Source: Alcanivorax sp.
GTDB lineage: Bacteria; Pseudomonadota; Gammaproteobacteria; Pseudomonadales; Alcanivoracaceae
Direction: 5' to 3'
NCBI RefSeq assembly: GCF_014762765.1
Contig: NZ_JABURH010000178.1
Coordinates: 1 to 51,081, forward strand
Length of the DNA stretch: 51,081 nucleotides
Positions 15,515 to 22,751 of the stretch are shown here, in pieces; the stretch's first letter is position 1; every line of letters begins with the position of its first letter. The position numbers were made by a program, and so were the translations under genes. Below the pieces are notes generated by a model. It searched no databases. It saw only the letters and a program-made list of their open reading frames with translations, and had not been told where the DNA came from.

Positions 15515-16189
15515 ATGCAGCCTGGTTCAGGGCAAAAGAAACGGCGGGGAAGGCCTGCCGGAAAAACCGGGGACACCCGTGAACGCATTATTGATGCGGC
15601 CCGGGAGGTATACGGGGAGTATGGCACCTATGGCACTACAGTGGCGCTGATTCTCAAGCAGGCACAGGTGTCGCGGCCCACCTTCTATAAATATTTTTCC
15701 TCCGCCGTGGATGTGATCGACGAGATTGTTCGCCACTGCAATGAGGACGTGGAGCGGTTGTTCGTAAAAGTCTTCGAACAGCCACAGAAAGAATTCTATG
15801 ACTATCTGCCCATGGCACTGAGCGGTTATCTGAACTGGGGCCGCTCGCAGGGGTTGCTCATGGAGGCAAGATTTCGTGAATTGCATGATCGCTCATCACC
15901 GGTTTCGCGGTATCGCGATGAACATAACCAGCGCATCGTTGCCATTCTGCACGCCAGTATGGTCAAACACGGTCGGATACCTCCGGATGATCTGGCGCTG
16001 ACATCTCTGGTACAGGGCATCGAGCATCTCGGTTACCAGTTTTGCATGCAGGCCGAACACACCGAGATGCCCCGTTATATTGAGGTCATGGGGCGTTTGT
16101 GTATCGCCATGCTGGGTAACCGGCACGATTGGCAAGAGATGATGGCGTCACCCTTCTTCAGTCGTCTGCTGGGCCTGGAGGACAGTTAG
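15515..16189 (+). CDS. TetR family regulator, likely controlling lipase and foldase
   Basis: The ATG at 15515 is preceded by AAGG nine bases away and gives 224 residues. After a basic tail (QKKRRGRP) comes the TetR N-terminal domain, with the recognition helix in VSRPTFYKYF around residues 53-62. The C-terminal ligand-binding part is helical and not assignable to a ligand. The gene is divergent from lipase and 31 bases before the foldase gene, so it is probably co-transcribed with the foldase. Two matching dyads flank it, one at its own start and one over the lipase promoter. A repressor released by a fatty acid or acyl-CoA would make sense here, but the ligand is a guess. Confidence 0.88.
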   Translation: MQPGSGQKKRRGRPAGKTGDTRERIIDAAREVYGEYGTYGTTVALILKQAQVSRPTFYKYFSSAVDVIDEIVRHCNEDVERLFVKVFEQPQKEFYDYLPMALSGYLNWGRSQGLLMEARFRELHDRSSPVSRYRDEHNQRIVAILHASMVKHGRIPPDDLALTSLVQGIEHLGYQFCMQAEHTEMPRYIEVMGRLCIAMLGNRHDWQEMMASPFFSRLLGLEDS

Positions 16190-16220
16190 GAATTCAAAGA
16201 ACAACAAAAAGGGGATAACC

Positions 16221-17246
16221 ATGGAAAAACGCTACCTTGTGGGTGTGGTGCTGCTTGTATTGATGGCGGCATTACTGATCTGGGGGTTGCCGGGAGCATC
16301 TGAGCAGGACAGCCCGGCAGATACGGCAACGGACACCGCCGGCGCAAGGGTGTCTGAGCCTGCACGTCCAGGATTGGCTGACACCGCTGGCTACGATCAT
16401 TATCGCCAGCGGGCCAGCGAATTGGGTCCGATGCCGACCTCCTTGAGCGGCACCAGTGTGGACGGAGACCTGCAGGTCTCTGCCAATGGTGATCTGCTGA
16501 TCAATCCGGCTATTCGCCAGGTATTTGATTATTTTCTGACGGCGTTGGGTGAAGAATCCCTGGAGGATATTCAGGCCCGTCTGGCGGGGTATCTGTCAGA
16601 CCAATTGCCTCCGCAGGCTGCGCGACAGGCCTGGGCGCTTTACGAGCAATACATGGCCCTGCGCGACGCCATGGAGCAATTGCCGGAACACGATGGCAGC
16701 GTCACGGCCATGCGTGCGGCCATTAGCCAGCGCCATGATATGCAGCAGGCCTATCTGGGGCCGGAAGTGGCTGATGCCTTCTACGGGCTGGACATGACCT
16801 ACGACCGTTACATGATCGAACGACAGGCATTGCTTGAGGATGCCGATCTGTCGCCTGCCGAGCGCGAGCAACAGCTGGCCAACCTTGAGCAGAATTTGCC
16901 CCAGGGCATGCAGCAGATGCTTCATGACACCCGCGCGCCAGTAAAACTGGAACAACGTACCCAGGCACTGCGAGAGCAGGGTGCCAGTGAGGCGGAGATC
17001 AGGGCATTACGGGAACAGACTTTCGGGGCCCAGGCCGCGGAGCGCTTCGAGGCGTTGGAGCAGCAACGGCAAGAATGGGATCAGCGCTACGGGGCGTATC
17101 GTCAGCAACGCGAGCAGCTGATCAACAGTGGCCTGTCACACACGGATCAACAGGTGGCTCTGGCCCGGCTGCAGCAACAGCTGTTTGAAGAGAACGAGTT
17201 GGCCCGGGTGCAGGCCCTGGACCGGATGCATGCCCAGACACCCTGA
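16221..17246 (+). CDS. lif: Lipase-specific foldase (lipase chaperone)
   Basis: This 341-residue protein has a short cytosolic tip and one membrane helix (residues 5-22), followed by a Pro/Ala/Thr-rich linker and a long helical periplasmic domain rich in Gln, Glu and Arg. The foldase signature RxxFDYxLxAxGE is present as R99-QVFDYFLTALGE. Family members are anchored in the inner membrane and wrap around family I lipase in the periplasm to bring it to its active fold before secretion. An AAGGGG ribosome site precedes the ATG. Usually this gene directly follows the lipase gene in one operon. Here it follows tetR, divergent from lipase, so the two partners are expressed from different promoters. 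Confidence 0.93.
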   Translation: MEKRYLVGVVLLVLMAALLIWGLPGASEQDSPADTATDTAGARVSEPARPGLADTAGYDHYRQRASELGPMPTSLSGTSVDGDLQVSANGDLLINPAIRQVFDYFLTALGEESLEDIQARLAGYLSDQLPPQAARQAWALYEQYMALRDAMEQLPEHDGSVTAMRAAISQRHDMQQAYLGPEVADAFYGLDMTYDRYMIERQALLEDADLSPAEREQQLANLEQNLPQGMQQMLHDTRAPVKLEQRTQALREQGASEAEIRALREQTFGAQAAERFEALEQQRQEWDQRYGAYRQQREQLINSGLSHTDQQVALARLQQQLFEENELARVQALDRMHAQTP

Positions 17247-17302
17247 CCGGTTACCCGCAGGGACTTGCTTGCAAGCGAACCTCTGAAAAACGTCATTTCT
17301 CA

Positions 17303-17334
17303 TGTGGGAAGCGATGCAAGTATCGCTTCCCACA
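17303..17334. repeat. GGGAAGCGAT-type REP palindrome, single copy
   Basis: TGTGGGAAGCGAT-GCAAGT-ATCGCTTCCCACA is a perfect 13-base stem. The upstream segment CCTCTGAAAAA...ATTTCT (17280-17300) matches the flank of the copy at 48333. The position just after the foldase gene may also help end its transcript. Confidence 0.8.
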
Positions 17335-17368
17335 GAGCGTCAGGACGGTTGGGAATTTTTATAGGCCC

Positions 17369-17884
17369 CTAGAAGTGGTAACGCAAACCTGCGCCGACCA
17401 TGTCTACGCCCGCATCGTTATCGAAATGCACGAACTCACCATAAACGTACAGCTTGTCGAGCAGGTCCACGGTGGCACCGACCCCGCCGAAGGCATCCGT
17501 GGATGAGTCGTCATCGTCTCCGGCGGCATTGCGGATATCGAAGTCCGTATCCGCTACCCCGGCCTTGCCGTACAGGCCCACCGGACCCAGTTCGAAACTC
17601 AGCAGCCCCGCCAGGGTGACAGCGCCACCTTCGATTTTGGTGCCGTTGTCCGCTTCCTGTTCACCGAAATCATAGTAGCCCACTTCCGCGCCGATCAGTT
17701 CGATGGGACGCCAGCCAAGAAACAGGGCGCCGGTGGTGTCGTCGTCGTCAAAATCCACGTTGTCGATCTTTTCATCCACGGAGGCGTTGTAAAGACCGCC
17801 ACCGATATATATCCCGCCGGCACTGGCGAGCGGCACCAGTGACAACAAGGTCAGGCCGGTGAGTGCTTGTCCAAAGCGTTTCAT
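17369..17884 (-). CDS. Small outer-membrane beta-barrel protein
   Basis: The ATG at 17884 is eight bases after GGAG; GTG and ATG codons slightly upstream are too close to that site. The 171-residue precursor has a signal peptide ending ASA before GGIYIGGG. The mature part alternates hydrophobic and polar residues, with Gly- and Asp-rich loops, and ends in RYHF. A terminal aromatic residue of this kind is the recognition signal for outer-membrane assembly. It resembles eight-stranded OmpA/OmpW-like barrels. Acidic loops (DFDDDDTT, GDDDDSST) are unusual and may bind cations. Function is unknown. Confidence 0.75.
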   Translation of the reverse strand: MKRFGQALTGLTLLSLVPLASAGGIYIGGGLYNASVDEKIDNVDFDDDDTTGALFLGWRPIELIGAEVGYYDFGEQEADNGTKIEGGAVTLAGLLSFELGPVGLYGKAGVADTDFDIRNAAGDDDDSSTDAFGGVGATVDLLDKLYVYGEFVHFDNDAGVDMVGAGLRYHF

Positions 17885-17990
17885 AAACATCACTCCCTAA
17901 TGAATCAGAATGCCAGTATCACCCAGATTTTGTGTGGTGGATAGCGGCCCTTGTTGCCGGCTTCACGCTTGAGCGGGGTACACTACGTTG

Positions 17991-18596
17991 ATGAAAATAC
18001 CTGACCCTGCAGCCCTGTCATCGATACAGGGACTGATCTTCGATCTGGACGGCACCCTGGTGGATTCGCGTCTCGACTTTACCGCCATCCGCCGCGAGCT
18101 GACCTGCCCGGATGGGTTGGGTGTGCTGGAATATATTGCGTCACTGCCTGAACAGGCGCGCCAGGCTGCGGAGCAGATTGTTCTGCAGCATGAACGTCGG
18201 GGCGCCGAACGGGCGGAATGGATGCCTGGTGCCCGTGACTGCCTGCAGTATTGCGAACGCCGTAACCTGCCCACCGCTATTCTTACCCGCAATGCCCGGG
18301 AAGTGGCGGACCTGACCCTGTCCCGTCTGGGTATCCGGGTGGACATGTTGCTGGCGCGAGAGGACTGCCCGCCAAAGCCGGCGCCGGATGGTCTGCTGCA
18401 TATCGCCAACGCCTGGGGACTGCCTCCTGGCAACCTGGTCTATGTGGGAGACTTTATCTATGACCTGCAGGCCGCCCGTCGGGCCGAGATGATCAGCTGT
18501 TTCTACGATCCCCAAAAAACCGGCAAGTATCAGGCAGAAACGGACTGGCACCTTACCGGTTTCGATCAGCTTACTGAGGTGCTTGCGACGACTTGA
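17991..18596 (+). CDS. HAD family phosphatase (phosphoglycolate phosphatase-like)
   Basis: The 201-residue protein holds all four HAD motifs: FDLDGTLVDS near residue 20 with nucleophile and acid Asp, ILTRN around 97, Lys in CPPKPAP around 127, and VGDFIYDL around 148. A small helical cap sits between motifs 1 and 2, as in the phosphoglycolate phosphatase group. It probably dephosphorylates a small metabolite in the cytosol; the substrate cannot be read from sequence. The ATG at 17991 is used, though a TTG lies directly before it. The last 26 bases overlap the end of the convergent symporter gene. Confidence 0.85.
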   Translation: MKIPDPAALSSIQGLIFDLDGTLVDSRLDFTAIRRELTCPDGLGVLEYIASLPEQARQAAEQIVLQHERRGAERAEWMPGARDCLQYCERRNLPTAILTRNAREVADLTLSRLGIRVDMLLAREDCPPKPAPDGLLHIANAWGLPPGNLVYVGDFIYDLQAARRAEMISCFYDPQKTGKYQAETDWHLTGFDQLTEVLATT

Positions 18597-19947
18597 GGTA
18601 TCGTCGCGCTGCCTGATTCACCTTCGGTGCCAGCAGCAGGGCAGAGGTCATGGTCGGGATCGCCATCAGCGCGTACATGGAGTCAATCAGGCTGACCACC
18701 AGTTTCAGTGATGCCACCGCACCCAGTACCACCAGTACCAGATACCACCAGATGTAATGGTGCTGGTATTTTGCGCCGATCAGAAAGCCCAGGCATTTGC
18801 TGCCGTAGTACCAGAAAGTAAAGACAGTACTCAGGCTCAGCAGAGAGACCAGCACCGCCAGAATGATCCCGCCACCGTGGGGAAAGAGGTCGCTGAAGGC
18901 GTTGGCGGTGAGGGTAACACCGTTACTTTCACCGCTTTGCCAGACGCCGCTGATCAGAATCACCAGGGCAGTGCAGGTGCACACGATCAGCGTATCGATT
19001 ACCGGCCCAAGCATGGCAACCATGCCTTCACGGATAGGCTCTTTGGTCTGTGCGGCGCCATGGGCCATGGCTTCGGTACCGATGCCGGCTTCGTTGGAAA
19101 ACGCCGCCCGGCGGATGCCGGTAATGATCACGCTCCCCACCACGCCGCCGGCCACGGCATTGCCGCTGAAGGCGTCCTCGAAAATCATTACAAAAGCGGC
19201 GGGGATTTCGCTTGCATGGCTGATTAGCACCACAGCGGTAAGCAGCAGATAGCCCGCCACCATCGTCGGTACCAGCATGCCGGTAACCCGGCCCAGCCGG
19301 GGCAGTTTGCCCAGCGCCACCACCATCACTACCAGCGCCAGTCCCAGGCCAACCATCAGGTCAAACGTGAAGTGGGCATCATCGCTGGCCAGGCCGGCGG
19401 GAATCGCCAGGGTGTCGCGCAGCACCTGTACCAGTTGGTTGATCTGGAAGATCGGCATGGTGCCCAACAGGCCGGCCACGGCAAAGAAATAGGCCAGCGG
19501 CAGCCACTTTTTCCCCAGCCCTTCGCGCACCACATACATGGGCCCGCCTTGCCACTGGCCTTCACTGTCCTGACCGCGGAACATCACTGCCAGGGTGCAG
19601 GTATAGAACTTGGTGGCAATGCCGACAAGGGCGCTGATCCACATCCAGAAAATCGCGCCGGGTCCGCCCATGGCGATGGCAATGGCCACCCCGGACACAT
19701 TGCCCATGCCCAGAGTGCCGGACAGGGCGGTGCTCAGGGCCTGGAAATGGGAAAGCTGCCCGGGATCATCCTGGTCCGGTTTACGCCACAGCAGGCGCAC
19801 GCTTTGCGGCAGGTAGCGGTAGGGCAGCAGGCGGGAATAAAACAGGAAGAACAGACCGCCGCCTACCAGCAGGACTACCAGCGGTGGCCCCCAGAGAAAA
19901 CCGACAACCTGACCCATGGCCGTTTCGAGTTGTTTAATCGTATCCAT
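18571..19947 (-). CDS. Sodium:alanine/glycine symporter, AGCS family
   Basis: This is an integral membrane transporter of about 458 residues and some eleven helices that takes up alanine or glycine with Na+. Family hallmarks are GTLGMGNVSGVAIAI near residue 80 and FSNEAGIGTEAMAHGAAQT near residue 280, both well conserved. The ATG at 19947 is chosen (AGG four bases upstream, family-like length); the ATG at 19965 would add six residues and has no ribosome site. It is divergent from the DASS transporter gene and overlaps the HAD gene tail to tail. Confidence 0.9.
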   Translation of the reverse strand: MDTIKQLETAMGQVVGFLWGPPLVVLLVGGGLFFLFYSRLLPYRYLPQSVRLLWRKPDQDDPGQLSHFQALSTALSGTLGMGNVSGVAIAIAMGGPGAIFWMWISALVGIATKFYTCTLAVMFRGQDSEGQWQGGPMYVVREGLGKKWLPLAYFFAVAGLLGTMPIFQINQLVQVLRDTLAIPAGLASDDAHFTFDLMVGLGLALVVMVVALGKLPRLGRVTGMLVPTMVAGYLLLTAVVLISHASEIPAAFVMIFEDAFSGNAVAGGVVGSVIITGIRRAAFSNEAGIGTEAMAHGAAQTKEPIREGMVAMLGPVIDTLIVCTCTALVILISGVWQSGESNGVTLTANAFSDLFPHGGGIILAVLVSLLSLSTVFTFWYYGSKCLGFLIGAKYQHHYIWWYLVLVVLGAVASLKLVVSLIDSMYALMAIPTMTSALLLAPKVNQAARRYLKSSQAPQ

Positions 19948-20067
19948 GGGGCCTAACCCTAGCATGCCGGTACTGTGAGGTCAGGGAGAGGTTGTTCCAG
20001 TGTGGACACTGGTTATTACCGCAGGCAGTAAGTAAGCTCGGGCTGAACCGGCAACAGAATAACAACC

Positions 20068-21396
20068 ATGCGATTCCTGTTGATTGCCATGGCCGTTGTG
20101 GCCGCTGTAATGGCATACCTTCTCCCTGCTGACCCCAAAATTGGAGCCGGGTTGGCCCTGTTTGTGCTGATCGGCCTGCTATGGCTCAGTGAAGCCATTC
20201 CGCTCACGTTTACCGCGCTGCTGGTGCCGGTGCTTGGCGTGGGTCTGGGATTGGCGGACCTGGATCGCGCGCTGGCCGGCTTTGCCCATCCCGTCGTGGC
20301 ACTGTTTCTGGGAGGCTTTGCCCTGGCGGCGGCGCTGGGCGAGCACGGTATTGATCGTTGGCTGGCGCAACGATTGCTCACCCTTGCCGGGGGCAGGGCG
20401 TTGCCAGCGGCGTTCTTGCTGGCGGTGACCACAGCACTGCTGTCCATGTGGATCAGCAATACGGCTACCACTGCCATGCTGTTACCCATCGCCCTGGGTT
20501 TGTCTGCCCCCCTGGCCGACAGCCATCCCCGTTACCGGATATTTCTGCTGCTGGCCCTGGCCTGGTCCGCCAATATCGGCGGCATGGCCACCCTGGTGGG
20601 CAGCCCCCCCAATGCCATTGCGGCAGCGGCGCTTGGCTGGTCATTCAACGACTGGCTGGCTGTGGGTATCCCTGCGTTTCTGTTGCTGTTTCCGCTGGCC
20701 CTGCTGGTACTGTTTTACACCACCCGCCCGGAAGCCAATCTGCCAAGAGTGGATGTGAAAACCAACCTGCCTTTCCCGACCTCCCCCGGCGCGATAATGA
20801 CGCTGGCGATTTTTCTGCTGACGGTGGGGTTATGGATCCTCGGTGCACCGCTGGGGGACAGGTTGGGCATCGAGACATCCTTTGATAGCTGGGTGGCCTG
20901 CATGGCCATTGTCCTGCTGGGGATTAGCCGTTGCGTGAGCTGGCAGCATATTGAAGCGCATGCGAACTGGGGCGTACTGCTGTTGTTTGGAGGCGGGATC
21001 ACGCTGTCCATGCTGCTGCAGAGTTCCGGTACCAGTGCCTGGCTGGCAGACGGTATCAGTCAGGTGCTACCTGGCGGACAGCCCTGGCTGGTGTATCTGG
21101 TTATCGCATCCTTCGTGATCTTTCTCACCGAGCTGGCCAGCAATACCGCCAGTGCCGCCCTGCTGGTGCCGCTGCTGATGCCGGTGGCCTCTTCGGTGGG
21201 CGCCGACCCGGTCACTGTTGCCCTGCTGGTAGCGTTTGCCGCCAGTTGCGCCTTCATGCTGCCGGTGGCCACACCGCCCAATGCCATGGTCTACGGCAGC
21301 GGACATGTCCCACAGAGGACCATGATTCGCGCCGGTATCGTATTGAATCTGATCGCCGCCGGGGCGCTCGGCGGGTTGTTGCCTTTACTGCAATAA
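20068..21396 (+). CDS. DASS/SLC13 family anion transporter
   Basis: The 442-residue protein has about eleven membrane segments and the two internal repeats of the divalent anion:sodium symporter family. Each repeat carries an SNT motif (SNTATTAML near 130, SNTASAALL near 355) and a PPNA motif (GSPPNAIA near 175, ATPPNAMVYGSG near 405). These form the sodium and carboxylate sites in VcINDY-type carriers. Likely substrates are dicarboxylates such as succinate, or sulfate; the sequence alone does not decide. No good ribosome site is visible before the ATG. It is divergent from the AGCS gene by 120 bases. Confidence 0.88.
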   Translation: MRFLLIAMAVVAAVMAYLLPADPKIGAGLALFVLIGLLWLSEAIPLTFTALLVPVLGVGLGLADLDRALAGFAHPVVALFLGGFALAAALGEHGIDRWLAQRLLTLAGGRALPAAFLLAVTTALLSMWISNTATTAMLLPIALGLSAPLADSHPRYRIFLLLALAWSANIGGMATLVGSPPNAIAAAALGWSFNDWLAVGIPAFLLLFPLALLVLFYTTRPEANLPRVDVKTNLPFPTSPGAIMTLAIFLLTVGLWILGAPLGDRLGIETSFDSWVACMAIVLLGISRCVSWQHIEAHANWGVLLLFGGGITLSMLLQSSGTSAWLADGISQVLPGGQPWLVYLVIASFVIFLTELASNTASAALLVPLLMPVASSVGADPVTVALLVAFAASCAFMLPVATPPNAMVYGSGHVPQRTMIRAGIVLNLIAAGALGGLLPLLQ

Positions 21397-21531
21397 CGTG
21401 ACTTTCCGGTTCGCCAGCCCGGGTTTCTTGCAAAGCATCCTCGCATTCGAACCGTTGGAGAATAACCCCAGTATTCTGGGTCGCATCTGTCTTTCTTTTT
21501 CACCGCAAGCTGACCACACTGGAAGAAAACA

Positions 21532-22440
21532 ATGGGGGTTGTGATGGGGTTATCGATGATTCGACGGTTTGCGGTGCTGGTGGTTGTGCTGTCTCTGGCG
21601 CCCTGGCTTCAGGCGGATCCGGTCTGGGAAGTCAGCAAGGATGGCAAACGTATCCGGCTGGGAGCCACCGTGCATTTCCTGCGTCCGGCGGATCTGCCGC
21701 CACCGGCCGCCATGCAGCAGGCCTTTGAGCAGGCGGGGCAGGTGTATCTGGAATCCAATTTGTCCGAGTCGGCCACGCCGGCGTTTTCCCGGCGACTGAC
21801 GCAGATGATGATGCAGCCGTCCGGGCGCACCCTGAAAGATGATCTGTCGGCTCCGGTCTGGCGGCAATTGCAGGATTACTCCGCCCAGGCCAATTTTCCG
21901 CTGGTCACCTATCAGGGCTTCAAGCCGGCCATGGTTTCCATGGCCATGACCGTCCATGAGTTGGGCCGCCAGGGCTTTGGCCGGGGGGTGGACGAATTTT
22001 ATTTCACCCGGGCCAACCAGCAAGGCAAGACACTGGGTTTTCTGGAATCCAGTGATACCTTGCTGTCCTTCATGGCGCAGCTGAATGAAGAGAACAGTGA
22101 CGCCCTGATCGAGTCCTCCCTGGAAGGCATCGAACACATGGATGGCATGATGGAAGAGGCAATCAGCGCCTGGCGAAAAGGCGATATGGATGCCCTCTAC
22201 TCCTTGCTGGGTGCCGATGAAATGGAGACCGAATACCCGGGTATCTACCGGAACCTGATTATCGAGCGTAATCGCCAGTGGTATCCAAAAATCCAGCAGG
22301 CCATGACCAAAGGCACGCCGAACCTGGTGCTGGTCGGCGCCCTGCATCTGGGTGGTCCGGACAGCCTGCGGGTGATGTTTGAGGATGCGGGCTACCAGGT
22401 GGAGCCTTTCAACGCCGGTCCAGAGCAGGGGAACCAGTAA
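21532..22440 (+). CDS. TraB/GumN family protein, secreted
   Basis: The product is 302 residues with a signal peptide of about 28 residues ending in LQADPVW. It carries the conserved GATVHFLRPADLPPP start of the domain, LESNL, a central helical part, and the closing motif LVGALHLGGPDSL with Gly-Ala-x-His. This is the TraB/GumN (PF01963) pattern. The family has been linked to metal-dependent peptidase activity in eukaryotic Tiki proteins, but bacterial roles are mostly unknown. GGAAG lies six bases before the ATG at 21532; an ATG at 21544 preceded by GGGGG is also possible. The last 32 bases overlap the convergent small gene at 22409. Confidence 0.85.
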   Translation: MGVVMGLSMIRRFAVLVVVLSLAPWLQADPVWEVSKDGKRIRLGATVHFLRPADLPPPAAMQQAFEQAGQVYLESNLSESATPAFSRRLTQMMMQPSGRTLKDDLSAPVWRQLQDYSAQANFPLVTYQGFKPAMVSMAMTVHELGRQGFGRGVDEFYFTRANQQGKTLGFLESSDTLLSFMAQLNEENSDALIESSLEGIEHMDGMMEEAISAWRKGDMDALYSLLGADEMETEYPGIYRNLIIERNRQWYPKIQQAMTKGTPNLVLVGALHLGGPDSLRVMFEDAGYQVEPFNAGPEQGNQ

Positions 22441-22654
22441 GCTCGTTCAGAGCCCGGGCGAACCAGGTCCGGGTCTGTCGCCTGTGGGGTTCTCCGTACA
22501 GAGCGATAACGTTCCGGGTCATGTAGTCATCGGGATTTTCCAGCGCCGCCAGGCGCTGGTGTATGAAGGCTTCTGTCAGAGCCAGTCCGCAAACCTCAGT
22601 AATGCAATGCCGCCATTCGCCATAGCTGGCAGGAATCGGGAATGCCATGGGCAT
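22409..22654 (-). CDS. Small conserved hypothetical protein next to a Zur box
   Basis: Starting at the ATG at 22654 the product has 81 residues; a TTG at 22684 would add ten. It is a helical soluble protein with two cysteines ten or so residues in (WRHCITEVCG) and a C-terminal stretch LYGEPHRRQTRTWF. I recognise this general pattern from small proteins found beside zinc-regulation genes but can give no function. The start is 33 bases from the perfect palindrome shared with the GTPase operon, so zinc-dependent control by Zur is likely. The 3' end overlaps the TraB/GumN gene by 32 bases. Confidence 0.65.
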   Translation of the reverse strand: MPMAFPIPASYGEWRHCITEVCGLALTEAFIHQRLAALENPDDYMTRNVIALYGEPHRRQTRTWFARALNELTGSPALDRR

Positions 22655-22671
22655 GATTTCCGTTTCTGTGA

Positions 22672-22699
22672 TTGTGTTTATCAACTGTTATGTTATAAC
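22672..22699 (+). promoter_or_regulatory. Predicted promoter of the Zur-controlled GTPase operon
   Basis: TTGTGT (22672-22677) and TATAAC (22694-22699) are 16 bases apart. The -10 lies inside the Zur palindrome, so bound Zur would block RNA polymerase. Confidence 0.45.
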
Positions 22700-22704
22700 A
22701 TAAC
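22687..22704. promoter_or_regulatory. Zur box
   Basis: GTTATGTTATAACATAAC is a perfect 18-base palindrome. It fits the gammaproteobacterial Zur consensus with a central TGTTATAnnATAACA-type core. It lies between the divergent small gene and the GTPase operon, whose third gene is zur itself. Confidence 0.85.
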
Positions 22705-22721
22705 TTAAAAAGAGGTCCATC

Positions 22722-22751
22722 ATGTCGGACGTGCTCAGTGAAAGGCCCTGA
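22722..22751 (+). CDS. Possible nine-residue leader peptide coupled to the GTPase gene
   Basis: An ATG five bases after AGAGGT, the best ribosome site in this leader, opens MSDVLSERP and ends in TGA. The last base of that TGA is the first of the GTPase ATG at 22751. The overlap suggests translation by termination and reinitiation. The peptide has no obvious metal-binding residues, so chance cannot be excluded. Confidence 0.35.
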   Translation: MSDVLSERP

